Of a stretch of 64,000 bases of DNA, positions 5,767 to 14,088 are shown one piece after another (position 1 is the stretch's first letter; the number at the start of each line of letters is the position of its first letter). The position numbers and the translations under genes were made by a program. The stretch comes from Jejubacter sp036620675 (GTDB lineage Bacteria; Pseudomonadota; Gammaproteobacteria; Enterobacterales; Enterobacteriaceae): NCBI GenBank assembly GCA_036620675.1, contig JAZHEE010000001.1, one strand, 5' to 3'. A model generated the notes under the pieces. It did no database searches. It saw nothing but the letters and a program-made list of their open reading frames with translations, and was not told where the DNA came from.

Positions 5767-7824
5767 TCAGGGCTTACGTGCTACCGGGACGCCAAGCGCT
5801 TTCAGCGCCTCTACAAACGGGGAAGGTTGCTCCCGGTTATACAGCAGCCATTCCCGATGGCGGGCGCGGGTCAGCGCTACATAGAGCAGGCGTCGCTCTT
5901 CGGCATCAGGAAAATCCTCCGGTTGCGGCAGCAGCGCCTGTTCCATAATCGACTCACGTGCCGGCGCCGGAAAACCGTCCTTCCCTTCCTGCAATCCCAG
6001 AATAATCACATAATCCGCCTGTTGCCCCTTGCTGGCGTGGATGGTCATAAAATCTATGTGCAGCTTCGGCCAGCGGGTCTGGGCTTTTTCCAGCAGCGCC
6101 GGGCGCAGGTGGTGATAACGGGCCAGAATCAGGATCCGCTGTTCCGGCTTAACGTACCCACTGAGCTTATCCAGCAGCGCCTCCAGCTTATCGTCCGGCA
6201 GCAGCATTACGGCTTTTTTATCCCCTTTGGCCAGACTGTTCAGCGGCTTGGCCAACTGATGCGGATTCTGCTGAATAAAGCCGTTGGCGATATCGCCGAT
6301 GCGACTGTTGAAGCGATAGGTTATGTCGAGCGCGCAGCTATCGCCTTCGCCAAAATGGTGGGTAAAAGCGGTGGTCAGCGCCATTTCCGCACCGCTAAAG
6401 CGATAGATAGCCTGCCAGTCATCCCCCACGGCGAATAGCGTGGTATGGGAATTCTGACGGCGCAGTGCCGCCAGCAGCGCCGCACGCTGGGGGGAGATAT
6501 CCTGGAACTCGTCCACCAGAATATGTTTCCAGGGGCTGATAAAACGCCCCTTATCAAGCACGTTAATCGCCTGGTGGATCAGGCCAGAAAAATCCACGGC
6601 GCCTTCATCCTTCAGCGCGGCCTTCCACGCTTTTAGCAACGGCGCCATCAGCTTAATTCGCTTTTGAAACAGTTCACGCTGCGGCTCCGGACAGTCGGCC
6701 ACCATCTGCGCCTGACTACCGCCGTGCATCCGCATCAGACCCAGCCAGCGATCGAGCCGCCCGGCCAGGCGACGGGCCAGCTTTTCGTCCTGCCAGAATG
6801 CCTCTTCCGGTACTTCCCACTGCAGCTCTTCCGTCAACCACTGGCGCCATCCTTTAGCCTGGGCCTTTTTCTCCTGGCACTGCTGACGCCAGCAGTCGAG
6901 CAACAGGGCATGACGCGCGGCGCTGTCGCTTTCAAGCGTACTTATCTGGGGCGCCTTGCGCCCTCCCTGCTGGATGATGTGTAACGCCAGCGCATGAAAG
7001 GTGCGGGCGGTAATGCCTTCCGCGCCGGCCTGAAGCCGCTGTTCGATACGCTCGTCCATTTCGCGGGCCGCGTCGCGCCCGAAAGCCAGCAGTAAAATCT
7101 GATCGGCGCTGGCTTCGCCGCGCGTCAGCAGCCAGCCTGCACGGGCCACCAGCACCGAGGTTTTACCGCTGCCAGCCCCCGCCAGCACCAGCAGCGAGGA
7201 TTCGCCATTCACCACCGCACGGGCCTGTGAAGGGTTGAGGGGCGAACTTTCCACCTGCGCGAAAAACTCAGAATACTGTTCGAGCATCCTTTCCGTCCAG
7301 GCCTGGTTAATGGCCAGTCGACGCTCTTCCCCCTCCTCCAGCCAGGCCTGACACTGGTGCCATAATTCCCGGCAGTTATCGAACTCCTCCATGCGTTCAT
7401 GTGGCAGGGGCAACGCCGTAAAGGCATCGCGGATCTTCTCCCGCAGCCTCTGCATTTCGCTGCGCTTCAGCCAGCGTTCCGCATCACACTCTGCCAGTTC
7501 ATCCAGCGTCTGGCGTAGCACTCCCGCCGCGATGATGCTCATCTCTTCGCTCCAGCTCTGCCATTGGTGCTGCAGATGCTGGAAAAAGCTGCGGGTTTCC
7601 ACCCACTCGGTACCATGCAGGCGTACCACCTTATTTTGCGGCAGCACAAACTCCAGCTCTCCCCAGACCAGACCGCGTTTGCAGTTGATCCCCAGCAGTT
7701 GATTAAAGGGGATTAGATACTGATGGCGTTCGCCGGAGACTTCAACGCCGGCGCTCAATAGCCGGACGCGGTCGTAGGGATGCTGCGCCAGGCGCTTGCC
7801 AAGAGAAGTTGCTTTTAATTCCAT
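5767..7824 (-). CDS. helD: DNA helicase IV
   Basis: A 685-residue superfamily 1 (UvrD/Rep-like) 3'-5' DNA helicase. After an N-terminal extension of about 200 residues come the Q-motif region (PLNPSQARAVV), Walker A (AGAGSGKT, residues 215-222), Walker B (VDEFQDISP), motif III (GDDWQAIYRFSG), motif V (MTIHASKGQQAD) and motif VI (LLYVALTRAR). The ATG at 7824 gives MELKATSLGKRLAQHPYDR, matching the E. coli N-terminus and length (684). An in-frame start 54 bases upstream has no family support. Confidence 0.95.
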   Translation of the reverse strand: MELKATSLGKRLAQHPYDRVRLLSAGVEVSGERHQYLIPFNQLLGINCKRGLVWGELEFVLPQNKVVRLHGTEWVETRSFFQHLQHQWQSWSEEMSIIAAGVLRQTLDELAECDAERWLKRSEMQRLREKIRDAFTALPLPHERMEEFDNCRELWHQCQAWLEEGEERRLAINQAWTERMLEQYSEFFAQVESSPLNPSQARAVVNGESSLLVLAGAGSGKTSVLVARAGWLLTRGEASADQILLLAFGRDAAREMDERIEQRLQAGAEGITARTFHALALHIIQQGGRKAPQISTLESDSAARHALLLDCWRQQCQEKKAQAKGWRQWLTEELQWEVPEEAFWQDEKLARRLAGRLDRWLGLMRMHGGSQAQMVADCPEPQRELFQKRIKLMAPLLKAWKAALKDEGAVDFSGLIHQAINVLDKGRFISPWKHILVDEFQDISPQRAALLAALRRQNSHTTLFAVGDDWQAIYRFSGAEMALTTAFTHHFGEGDSCALDITYRFNSRIGDIANGFIQQNPHQLAKPLNSLAKGDKKAVMLLPDDKLEALLDKLSGYVKPEQRILILARYHHLRPALLEKAQTRWPKLHIDFMTIHASKGQQADYVIILGLQEGKDGFPAPARESIMEQALLPQPEDFPDAEERRLLYVALTRARHREWLLYNREQPSPFVEALKALGVPVARKP

Positions 7825-7960
7825 GCTGATACTCGAACCTGCCCTGTGACTCATGGAGACGCTCAGTTTACCCGTCACAGAAATCCCGCTCCAGGCAAAA
7901 ACGCGTTACAATTGGCGTGGTTATTGATTGTGCCGTTATTCGGCTAACGTAAGAGTGATT

Positions 7961-8407
7961 ATGCGCACCGTTCTTAATATTCTCAATTTTGTCCTGGGTG
8001 GATTTTTCACCACTCTCTCCTGGCTGCTGGCGACTCTGGTAAGCATTCTGCTGATTTTTACCCTGCCGCTTACCCGTTCCTGCTGGGAAATCACCAAACT
8101 GTCACTGCTGCCCTACGGCAACGAGGCGGTGCACGTGGATGTCCTCTCTCCCGGTAGCAAGAGTTCGCTGATGAATGCAGGTGGAACCCTACTGAATATC
8201 TTCTGGGTTGTGATCTTTGGCTGGTGGCTGTGCCTGGCGCACATTGCGGCGGGTATTACCCAGTGTCTGACGATTATCGGCATTCCGGTGGGCATCGCGA
8301 ATTTCAAGATCGCCGCCATTGCGCTGTGGCCCGTGGGACGCCGCGTAGTCTCTGTCGAAACCGCGCGCGCAGCGCGCGAGGCGAATGCCCGCAGCCAGTT
8401 CCGCTAA
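7961..8407 (+). CDS. yccF: Inner-membrane protein YccF
   Basis: A 148-residue YccF-family integral membrane protein of unknown function. Two hydrophobic blocks (about residues 5-45, and 70-115 with WWLCLAHIAAGITQC) each carry a repeat of the YccF domain, ending in a polar tail. ATG 7961 is preceded by AAGAGTG, and MRTVLNILNFVLGGF matches E. coli. yccS starts 12 bases after its stop, so the two form an operon; divergent from helD. Confidence 0.92.
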   Translation: MRTVLNILNFVLGGFFTTLSWLLATLVSILLIFTLPLTRSCWEITKLSLLPYGNEAVHVDVLSPGSKSSLMNAGGTLLNIFWVVIFGWWLCLAHIAAGITQCLTIIGIPVGIANFKIAAIALWPVGRRVVSVETARAAREANARSQFR

Positions 8408-8419
8408 GCCGAGGTTATC

Positions 8420-10570
8420 GTGCCCAAACTCAGTCCCCTGCTGCGCCGCTACGCCTGGAACAGCGCCTGGCTCTATAACCTGCGTATTTTTATCGCCCTG
8501 AGCGGCACCACTCTTGTGCCCTGGTGGCTTAACGAAGTTAAACTCACGATCCCTGTCACCCTGGGCGTTGTGGCTGCCGCGCTGGCGGATCTGGATGACC
8601 GCCTGACGGGCAGGTTGCGTAACCTGCTCATCACCCTGATCTGCTTCTTTATTGCCTCGGTCTCCGTAGAGCTGCTGTTTCCCTGGCCATGGCTGTTCGC
8701 CGCCGGGCTCACCACCTCAACCATCGGCTTTATTCTACTGGGCGGTCTGGGCCAGCGCTACGCCACCATCGCCTTCGGAGCGCTGCTGATCGCCATCTAT
8801 ACCATGCTGGGTATCACGCTGTTCGATAACTGGTACCAGCAGCCTGTACTGCTGCTGGCGGGGGCCATCTGGTATAACGTTCTGACCCTGGTGGGACATC
8901 TGATCTTTCCGGTGCGCCCGCTTCAGGATAACCTGGCTCGCTGCTACGAGCAGTTGGCTCACTATCTGGAACTGAAGTCGCGCCAGTTCGATCCCGACAT
9001 CGAAGATGAAAGCCAGGAGCCTCTGGTCAACCTGGCTATGGCCAACGGCCAGCTGGTTCAGACGCTGAATCAGACCAAGGCTTCGCTACTGACCCGCCTG
9101 CGCGGCGATCGAGGCCAGCGCGGAACCCGGCGCACCCTGCACTACTATTTTGTGGCGCAGGACATTCACGAACGCGCCAGCTCTTCGCACGTGCAATATC
9201 AGGCGCTGCGCGTGAAGTTTCGCCACAGCGATCTGATGTTCCGCTTTCAGCGTCTGCTCTCCATGCAGGCACTGGCCTGCCAACAACTCTCCCATTCAAT
9301 ACTGCTACGCACGCCTTATCAACACGATCCGCGTTTCGAACGCGCGTTTACCCATCTGGAGTCGGCGATTGGACAGCTACCGGCCAATGCCATTACCGCT
9401 AGCGAGCGCGAAGCGATTGGTTTTCTGATAGCCAATCTGCGCGCCATCGACGCCCAACTGGCGACGATTGAATCGGAGCAGGCGCTGGCCATGCCGGCCG
9501 ACTCTGCCGAAAACCGCCTGTCCGATGACGGACTTAGCGGATTTAGCGATATCTGGCTCCGCCTGAGCCGCCACCTGACGCCGGAATCGGCCCTGTTCCG
9601 CCACGCGGTTCGGATGTCGATCGTCCTGTGCGTAGGTTATGCCTTTATTCAGATAACTGGCCTGCAACGCGGCTACTGGATACTGCTGACCAGTCTGTTT
9701 GTGTGCCAGCCCAACTACAACGCCACCCGCAGGCGTCTGGCGCTGCGTATTATCGGAACGCTGTTAGGGGTCGCGATCGGCCTGCCGGTACTATGGCTGG
9801 TGCCTTCGCAGGAAGGACAGCTCGCGCTTATCGTGATTACCGGCGTGCTGTTCTTCGCCTTTCGCAACGTCCAGTATGCTCACGCAACGGTCTTCATCAC
9901 CATGCTGGTGTTGCTGTGTTTTAACCTGCTGGGCGAAGGTTTTGTGGTGGCGCTGCCGCGCATTGTCGATACCCTTATAGGCTGCGCAATCGCCTGGGCG
10001 GCGGTGAGCTTTATCTGGCCGGACTGGCGCTTCCGACGCCTGCCGCTGGTGGTGGAGCGCGCATTCAGTGCCAACTGCCGCTATCTCGATGCGATTATGG
10101 CCCAGTACCATCAGGGGCGTGATAATCACCTGGATTATCGCATCGCCCGACGCGACGCCCATAACCGCGATGCCGAGCTGGCTTCGGTTGTCTCTAACCT
10201 GTCGGTCGAACCGCGTGCCACTCCGGAGATTCGTGAAATGGCTTTTCGCCTGCTGTGCCTCAACCATACGTTGACCAGCTACGTTTCAACGCTGGGGGCG
10301 CACAGAGAACGGCTCGAAAATCCAGAGATTCTGGCCCTGCTGGATGATGCGGTCTGCTATGTCGATGCGGCATTGCTCCCCTTGTACACAAATGGCGCAG
10401 ACGCGGAGCGGATTCGGCAGGCTCTGGAGCAATTGAGCATTCGCCTGGAAAAAAGCCATCCTACCGCCGGAACCAAAGAGCCGTTGGTCATCCAGCAGAT
10501 AGGATTGCTGGTCGCCTTACTGCCGGAGCTGTCGGCCCTACAGCAGCAGTTACATCAGCTACCTGAATAG
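8420..10570 (+). CDS. yccS: FUSC-family inner-membrane protein YccS
   Basis: A 716-residue YccS/YhfK protein of the fusaric-acid-resistance (FUSC) superfamily. It has two membrane blocks (about residues 15-165 and 395-520), each followed by a large cytoplasmic region, the family's duplicated layout. Transport is suspected for the superfamily but no substrate is established. Translation starts at GTG 8420 after GAGG. The last 16 bases overlap the convergent sxy gene. Confidence 0.92.
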   Translation: MPKLSPLLRRYAWNSAWLYNLRIFIALSGTTLVPWWLNEVKLTIPVTLGVVAAALADLDDRLTGRLRNLLITLICFFIASVSVELLFPWPWLFAAGLTTSTIGFILLGGLGQRYATIAFGALLIAIYTMLGITLFDNWYQQPVLLLAGAIWYNVLTLVGHLIFPVRPLQDNLARCYEQLAHYLELKSRQFDPDIEDESQEPLVNLAMANGQLVQTLNQTKASLLTRLRGDRGQRGTRRTLHYYFVAQDIHERASSSHVQYQALRVKFRHSDLMFRFQRLLSMQALACQQLSHSILLRTPYQHDPRFERAFTHLESAIGQLPANAITASEREAIGFLIANLRAIDAQLATIESEQALAMPADSAENRLSDDGLSGFSDIWLRLSRHLTPESALFRHAVRMSIVLCVGYAFIQITGLQRGYWILLTSLFVCQPNYNATRRRLALRIIGTLLGVAIGLPVLWLVPSQEGQLALIVITGVLFFAFRNVQYAHATVFITMLVLLCFNLLGEGFVVALPRIVDTLIGCAIAWAAVSFIWPDWRFRRLPLVVERAFSANCRYLDAIMAQYHQGRDNHLDYRIARRDAHNRDAELASVVSNLSVEPRATPEIREMAFRLLCLNHTLTSYVSTLGAHRERLENPEILALLDDAVCYVDAALLPLYTNGADAERIRQALEQLSIRLEKSHPTAGTKEPLVIQQIGLLVALLPELSALQQQLHQLPE

Positions 10571-11181
10571 AGCGTATCATTAACGATCTGCTCCGAAGCC
10601 CACTCCATAAGCTCCTGTCGCATCTGCAACGGGAGCGCTGCTTCATGCAGACCATAAATCGCTCCCGCCAGCGCCAGCAAAACCTTAACGCCAATCTCTT
10701 TATTAATACTCCGTAGTTTCAGCCAGCTCGCTTTCGCCCCCATAACCTGTAACGCCTCGACGTTTCGGATACCCACCACCCATAGCATGCTCTCCAGCCC
10801 GGAAGTGAGATTGGGTAGATCCTTGAGACGAGTAATAACGCTACGCGCTATTTTTTCTTGCCTGGCGCCGTTCAACGCCTGCCAGGACAGCGCCAGAAGC
10901 TGGACAGGTTCGCGCCACAGCGCTTCGCCTACCAGATAGTATTTGAGCGCGATTTGGCGACCGCGGCGGGAAAACGAGAGCGTGGGAAGCTGTTTTTGCA
11001 GGAAATAGCCTTCGTTTTGCTCACAGGCCCGAAGGTAAAGCTGTCCATTCGCAACCATCGCAAATACGGTATCATCAATATAGAGGCTGTAGCCGCCAAA
11101 GAGCGCGCGACACTGAATATCCCCCAGAGGCGACAGATACCTCCGTGTTCTGTCGATCTGTAAATAGCACGAATCTTTCAT
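10555..11181 (-). CDS. sxy: Competence regulator Sxy/TfoX
   Basis: A 208-residue TfoX-family protein with an N-terminal domain (residues about 15-100, FGGYSLYIDDTVFAMV) and a C-terminal TfoX_C domain (about 115-200, LPNLTSGLESMLWVVGI, ALPLQMRQEL). In E. coli Sxy acts with CRP to switch on competence genes at CRP-S sites. Sequence identity to E. coli is moderate, as is usual for this gene. AAGGA precedes the ATG. A ComEC-type channel gene lies 48 kb away at 58.4-60.7 kb. Confidence 0.9.
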   Translation of the reverse strand: MKDSCYLQIDRTRRYLSPLGDIQCRALFGGYSLYIDDTVFAMVANGQLYLRACEQNEGYFLQKQLPTLSFSRRGRQIALKYYLVGEALWREPVQLLALSWQALNGARQEKIARSVITRLKDLPNLTSGLESMLWVVGIRNVEALQVMGAKASWLKLRSINKEIGVKVLLALAGAIYGLHEAALPLQMRQELMEWASEQIVNDTLYSGS

Positions 11182-11204
11182 TTTATTTTCCTTAAAATCA
11201 AAGA

Positions 11205-11227
11205 CTAATGTACATCCATCACATTAG
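11205..11227 (-). promoter_or_regulatory. Inverted repeat in the sxy 5' leader
   Basis: CTAATGT (11205-11211) and ACATTAG (11221-11227) form a perfect 7-bp stem with a 9-base loop, 24 bases before the sxy start and just upstream of its Shine-Dalgarno sequence. RNA structure in the leader controls sxy translation in Haemophilus, so a similar role is possible here. Confidence 0.4.
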
Positions 11228-11339
11228 CGATTCCATTTACAACAATCGACCATAGGCAACTTCCACGCCCCGGGCAATATGATTTTCTCCAGACCGGCCA
11301 TCGAAGCTCAAAATTGCGAGACGCTTTCATAAATTGAGG

Positions 11340-11382
11340 TTGATCTTTGCGCGTACAGGTATTACTGTATATTCATACAGTA
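11340..11382 (+). promoter_or_regulatory. LexA box and promoter of sulA
   Basis: TACTGTATATTCATACAGTA (11363-11382) is a near-perfect LexA operator (CTGT-N8-ACAG). A -35 candidate TTGATC lies at 11340-11345, the same hexamer and spacing as the E. coli sulA promoter, so LexA would cover the -10 region and repress until DNA damage. Confidence 0.93.
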
Positions 11383-11403
11383 ACCGATAAGGCTGGATAC
11401 AAT

Positions 11404-11916
11404 ATGTCTTTACCTGCATCTCACGATCGTACGCAAAACTTAGCGCGCACCGTTCGCCCCCACGCGGCTTTTCATCACAACGATGGACATTTTGCGGGCG
11501 TTATCAGTGAAGTAGTCTATAGTGAAGATCGTGCCGGTTTGACGGAACTAATGCTTTTGCCACTATTACAGCAGCTTGGGCAACAGTCACGCTGGCAGCT
11601 TTGGCTAACGCCATGTCAGAAACTGAGTCGCCAGTGGCTGCAGTCTGCAGGCTTACCGCTAAGTAAAATGATGCAGGTTAATCAGGTCACACCGCAGACG
11701 ACTGTCGAAACCATGGCGAAAGCGATGCGCACGGGAAACTACAGTGCAGTGATCGGTTGGTTGCCGCACGAATTGAGCGACGATCAACACAACTTGCTCA
11801 ATCTCGCGGCCTGTGAAGGACAGACCACCGGCCTGATTTTACGCCCTGTCCCCTCCCTTTACCCCAGCGCCAGACCACGGGCAGGGCTAAAGATTCACTC
11901 CAGTTTGTATCATTAA
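11404..11916 (+). CDS. sulA: SOS cell-division inhibitor SulA
   Basis: A 170-residue SulA protein. Induced by DNA damage, it binds FtsZ and blocks ring assembly; Lon normally degrades it. The N-terminal 30 residues are unlike E. coli, but the core from GVISEVVYSED through LPLLQQLGQQSRWQLWLTP to GNYSAVIGWL, and the C-terminus GLKIHSSLYH that Lon recognises, are conserved. ATG 11404 is used because it lies 22 bp after the LexA box; an in-frame start at 11347 would fall inside the promoter. Confidence 0.94.
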   Translation: MSLPASHDRTQNLARTVRPHAAFHHNDGHFAGVISEVVYSEDRAGLTELMLLPLLQQLGQQSRWQLWLTPCQKLSRQWLQSAGLPLSKMMQVNQVTPQTTVETMAKAMRTGNYSAVIGWLPHELSDDQHNLLNLAACEGQTTGLILRPVPSLYPSARPRAGLKIHSSLYH

Positions 11917-12105
11917 GTAAATTTAGGATGACTCTTAGAAATTTTTTTGAGATGCCTCTCAGGTCATTGTGATTATAAAGAAAACCGCTTGTGGCAAGGC
12001 CTTGACAGGGGTTTAACGAAAAATCTCAGGCACAAACTTTAATCGCAAATGTAACAAACAGTGTCAAAGAAACGTTTTTTTTTATTCCCGAAACCTGCTG
12101 CGTAC

Positions 12106-12133
12106 TTGTAACTTTTTAACTACGTTGTAGACT
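12106..12133 (+). promoter_or_regulatory. ompA promoter
   Basis: TTGTAA (12106-12111) and TAGACT (12128-12133) are 16 bp apart. The GTAGACTTTACA block matches the E. coli ompA promoter, and the expected start at about 12144 gives the known leader length of about 134 bases. Confidence 0.7.
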
Positions 12134-12143
12134 TTACAACGCC

Positions 12144-12277
12144 GGGGTTACTCAGCAATAACCGTCTTGAGCGGTAGAGCAACAATTTGAGTAGCGACCC
12201 GGGCGAAGGATTTAACCGTAGGCTCTGTAAAAATATTGAAGCCTATGGCCTTTTTGGATGATAACGAGGCGCAAAAA
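12144..12277 (+). promoter_or_regulatory. ompA mRNA-stabilising 5' leader with MicA target
   Basis: The leader keeps E. coli ompA features: a 5'-proximal hairpin (GGTTA...TAACC), the segment GAAGGATTTAACCG, and GGATGATAACGAGGCGC (12256-12272) just before the ATG. The last block holds the Shine-Dalgarno sequence and is the pairing site of the sigma-E-dependent small RNA MicA in E. coli. Confidence 0.75.
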
Positions 12278-13348
12278 ATGAAAAAGACAGCTATCGCGAT
12301 TGCAGTGGCACTGGCTGGCTTCGCTACCGTAGCGCAGGCCGCACCGAAAGATAACACCTGGTATGCTGGTGCGAAACTGGGCTGGTCTCAGTACCACGAT
12401 ACCGGTTTCTACGGTAATGGTTATGACTCTGGCATCGGTAGTGGTTCTACCCACGACAGCCAGCTGGGCGCAGGCGCGTTCGGCGGCTACCAGGTTAACC
12501 CGTACGTTGGTTTCGAAATGGGTTATGACTGGCTGGGTCGTATGGAATACACTGGCAAGCCGGAAAGCGGCGCCTTCAAGGCCCAGGGTATCCAGCTGAC
12601 CGCTAAACTGAGCTACCCGATTCTGGACGATCTGGATATCTATACCCGTCTGGGTGGTATGGTATGGCGTGCAGACTCTACTGCGAAAAACGCCGCTGGT
12701 GAGCGTCTGAAAGACCACGACACCGGCGTTTCTCCGGTATACGCAGCTGGTTTCGAGTGGGCGGTTACCCGCGATATCGCTACCCGTCTGGAATACCAGT
12801 GGATCAACAACATCGGCGACGCACACACCGTGGGTACTCGTCCGGACAACGGTATGCTGAGCCTGGGCGTTTCCTATCGCTTCGGTCAGCAGGAAGAAGC
12901 TGCTCCGGTTGTAGCTCCGGCTCCGGCTCCGCAGGTTCAGACCAAGCGCTTCACCCTGAAGTCTGACGTTCTGTTCAACTTCAACAAGGCTTCTCTGAAG
13001 CCGGAAGGTCAGCAGGCGCTGGATCAGCTGTACACCCAGCTGGCTAACCTGGATCCGAAAGACGGCAACGTCGTGGTTCTGGGCTTCACCGACCGCATCG
13101 GTTCTGACGCTTACAACCAGAAGCTGTCCGAGCGTCGTGCACAGTCTGTTGTTGACTACCTGATCTCTAAAGGTATCCCGTCCAACAAGATCTCTGCACA
13201 GGGCATGGGCGAGTCTAACCCGGTTACCGGCAATACCTGCGACAACGTTAAGCGTCGCGCAGCTCTGATCGACTGCCTGGCTCCGGATCGTCGCGTAGAA
13301 ATCGAAGTGAAAGGCGTTAAAGACGTTGTAACTCAGCCGCAGGCTTAA
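12278..13348 (+). CDS. ompA: Outer-membrane protein A
   Basis: A 356-residue OmpA. The signal peptide MKKTAIAIAVALAGFATVAQA (residues 1-21) is cut before APKDN. The eight-stranded barrel runs to about residue 195 and ends SLGVSYRFGQ. A proline/alanine hinge (about 205-215) follows, then the OmpA-like periplasmic domain that binds peptidoglycan diaminopimelate (GFTDRIGSDAYNQKLSERRA). Two cysteines in the last 60 residues form the usual disulfide. Surface loops differ from E. coli (for example YHDTGFYGNGYD), as is typical between genera. The coding region uses strongly biased, high-expression codons. Confidence 0.98.
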   Translation: MKKTAIAIAVALAGFATVAQAAPKDNTWYAGAKLGWSQYHDTGFYGNGYDSGIGSGSTHDSQLGAGAFGGYQVNPYVGFEMGYDWLGRMEYTGKPESGAFKAQGIQLTAKLSYPILDDLDIYTRLGGMVWRADSTAKNAAGERLKDHDTGVSPVYAAGFEWAVTRDIATRLEYQWINNIGDAHTVGTRPDNGMLSLGVSYRFGQQEEAAPVVAPAPAPQVQTKRFTLKSDVLFNFNKASLKPEGQQALDQLYTQLANLDPKDGNVVVLGFTDRIGSDAYNQKLSERRAQSVVDYLISKGIPSNKISAQGMGESNPVTGNTCDNVKRRAALIDCLAPDRRVEIEVKGVKDVVTQPQA

Positions 13349-13362
13349 GTTACATTGCTTCG

Positions 13363-13390
13363 AAAAAACCCCGCTCTGGCGGGGTTTTTT
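13363..13390 (+). terminator. ompA terminator (symmetrical)
   Basis: AAAAAACCCCGC-TCTG-GCGGGGTTTTTT is a perfect 12-bp inverted repeat with A- and T-runs on both sides, so it can terminate both ompA and any transcript arriving from matP. Confidence 0.95.
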
Positions 13391-13447
13391 ATTGCCCGCC
13401 GTTTGATAAACCAAAAAACGCCAGGCCTGGGTTGATAACGGCGAGAA

Positions 13448-13903
13448 TTACGACTCTTTTCCCAGTAGCGCCTGGAGGTCCTGCTTAAGGCTCGACATCT
13501 GATTCGCGTATTTCTCTTTACGCTCCGCATCCTCGATTAACTGCACAATAGTTTCTGAAAGCGTACAGCCCCTACGCTGGGCCAGCCCCGCCAGACGCTG
13601 CCAGACCAGAAACTCAAGATCGATAGACTTCTTACGGGTGTGCTGATGTTCAGCATTGAAGTGACGTTTGCGGCGAGCGCGAATGGTCTGCTTCATCCGG
13701 TTCATCAGCGCCGGATTCATATGTTGTTCAATCCAGGACTGCACCAGCACCGGTTCATTTTCCATATTGAGCAGAAGCTCCACTGCCTCCCGGGCCGCGC
13801 TGGTTTCAATATAACGGGTGATCAACTCTCCCTCCCGGTGCTTCTTCACCAGGTATTTCCACTTCCAGCCGCTTTCGAGATTTTCCAGTTGTTGGTATTT
13901 CAT
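13448..13903 (-). CDS. matP: Ter macrodomain organiser MatP
   Basis: A 151-residue DNA-binding protein that binds matS sites and condenses the chromosome terminus region, linking it to the divisome through ZapB. A basic central region (RMKQTIRARRKRHFNAEHQH, about residues 70-89) precedes a ribbon-helix-helix (RKKSIDLEFLVWQRLAGLAQ) and a C-terminal coiled coil (residues about 127-148). The N-terminal 30 residues (MKYQQLENLESGWKWKYLVK) are as in E. coli. I saw no consensus matS site in this window. Confidence 0.95.
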   Translation of the reverse strand: MKYQQLENLESGWKWKYLVKKHREGELITRYIETSAAREAVELLLNMENEPVLVQSWIEQHMNPALMNRMKQTIRARRKRHFNAEHQHTRKKSIDLEFLVWQRLAGLAQRRGCTLSETIVQLIEDAERKEKYANQMSSLKQDLQALLGKES

Positions 13904-14026
13904 TCTGATCTCAGGGTGACCGCGTAACTATGTTCAGGATATCAGCTTTTCCGGGCTTTAGCTTAGCGGAAAATCATTGATGTGAAGCCATAACGCTTTT
14001 CACTACTCCCCCGCACACGCTACCCG

Positions 14027-14054
14027 TGTGAAGCACGTCCGCTTACTGTATAAT
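14027..14054 (+). promoter_or_regulatory. Promoter of lonH
   Basis: A consensus -10 TATAAT (14049-14054) with TG one base upstream, and a weak -35 TGTGAA (14027-14032) 16 bp away. Transcription would begin near 14061, which makes the TTG at 14062 leaderless and supports the TTG at 14089 as the true start. Confidence 0.65.
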
Positions 14055-14088
14055 CGCGCCTTTGATATCTCAACAAACGCACATAATT

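Larger units (their letters stand above)
11917..12277. other. Intergenic region with the ompA promoter and leader
   Basis: These 361 bases hold no gene. The sulA-proximal part is A+T rich with no convincing terminator. The right half holds the ompA promoter and its long untranslated leader. Confidence 0.7.

Noticed and set aside
12212..13414. A 400-codon frame antisense to ompA, and similar long antisense frames opposite ompF, pepN (32808-34247) and mukB (46565-48412)
   Set aside because: All lie entirely opposite a well-identified gene with biased codon use, which opens the complementary frame; none has a promoter, ribosome-binding site or recognisable domain.
13916..13928. GTGACCGCGTAAC just upstream of matP as a matS site
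   Set aside because: It misses the consensus GTGACRNYGTCAC at two defined positions. No consensus matS site was found anywhere in the window, as expected if the region lies outside the Ter macrodomain.
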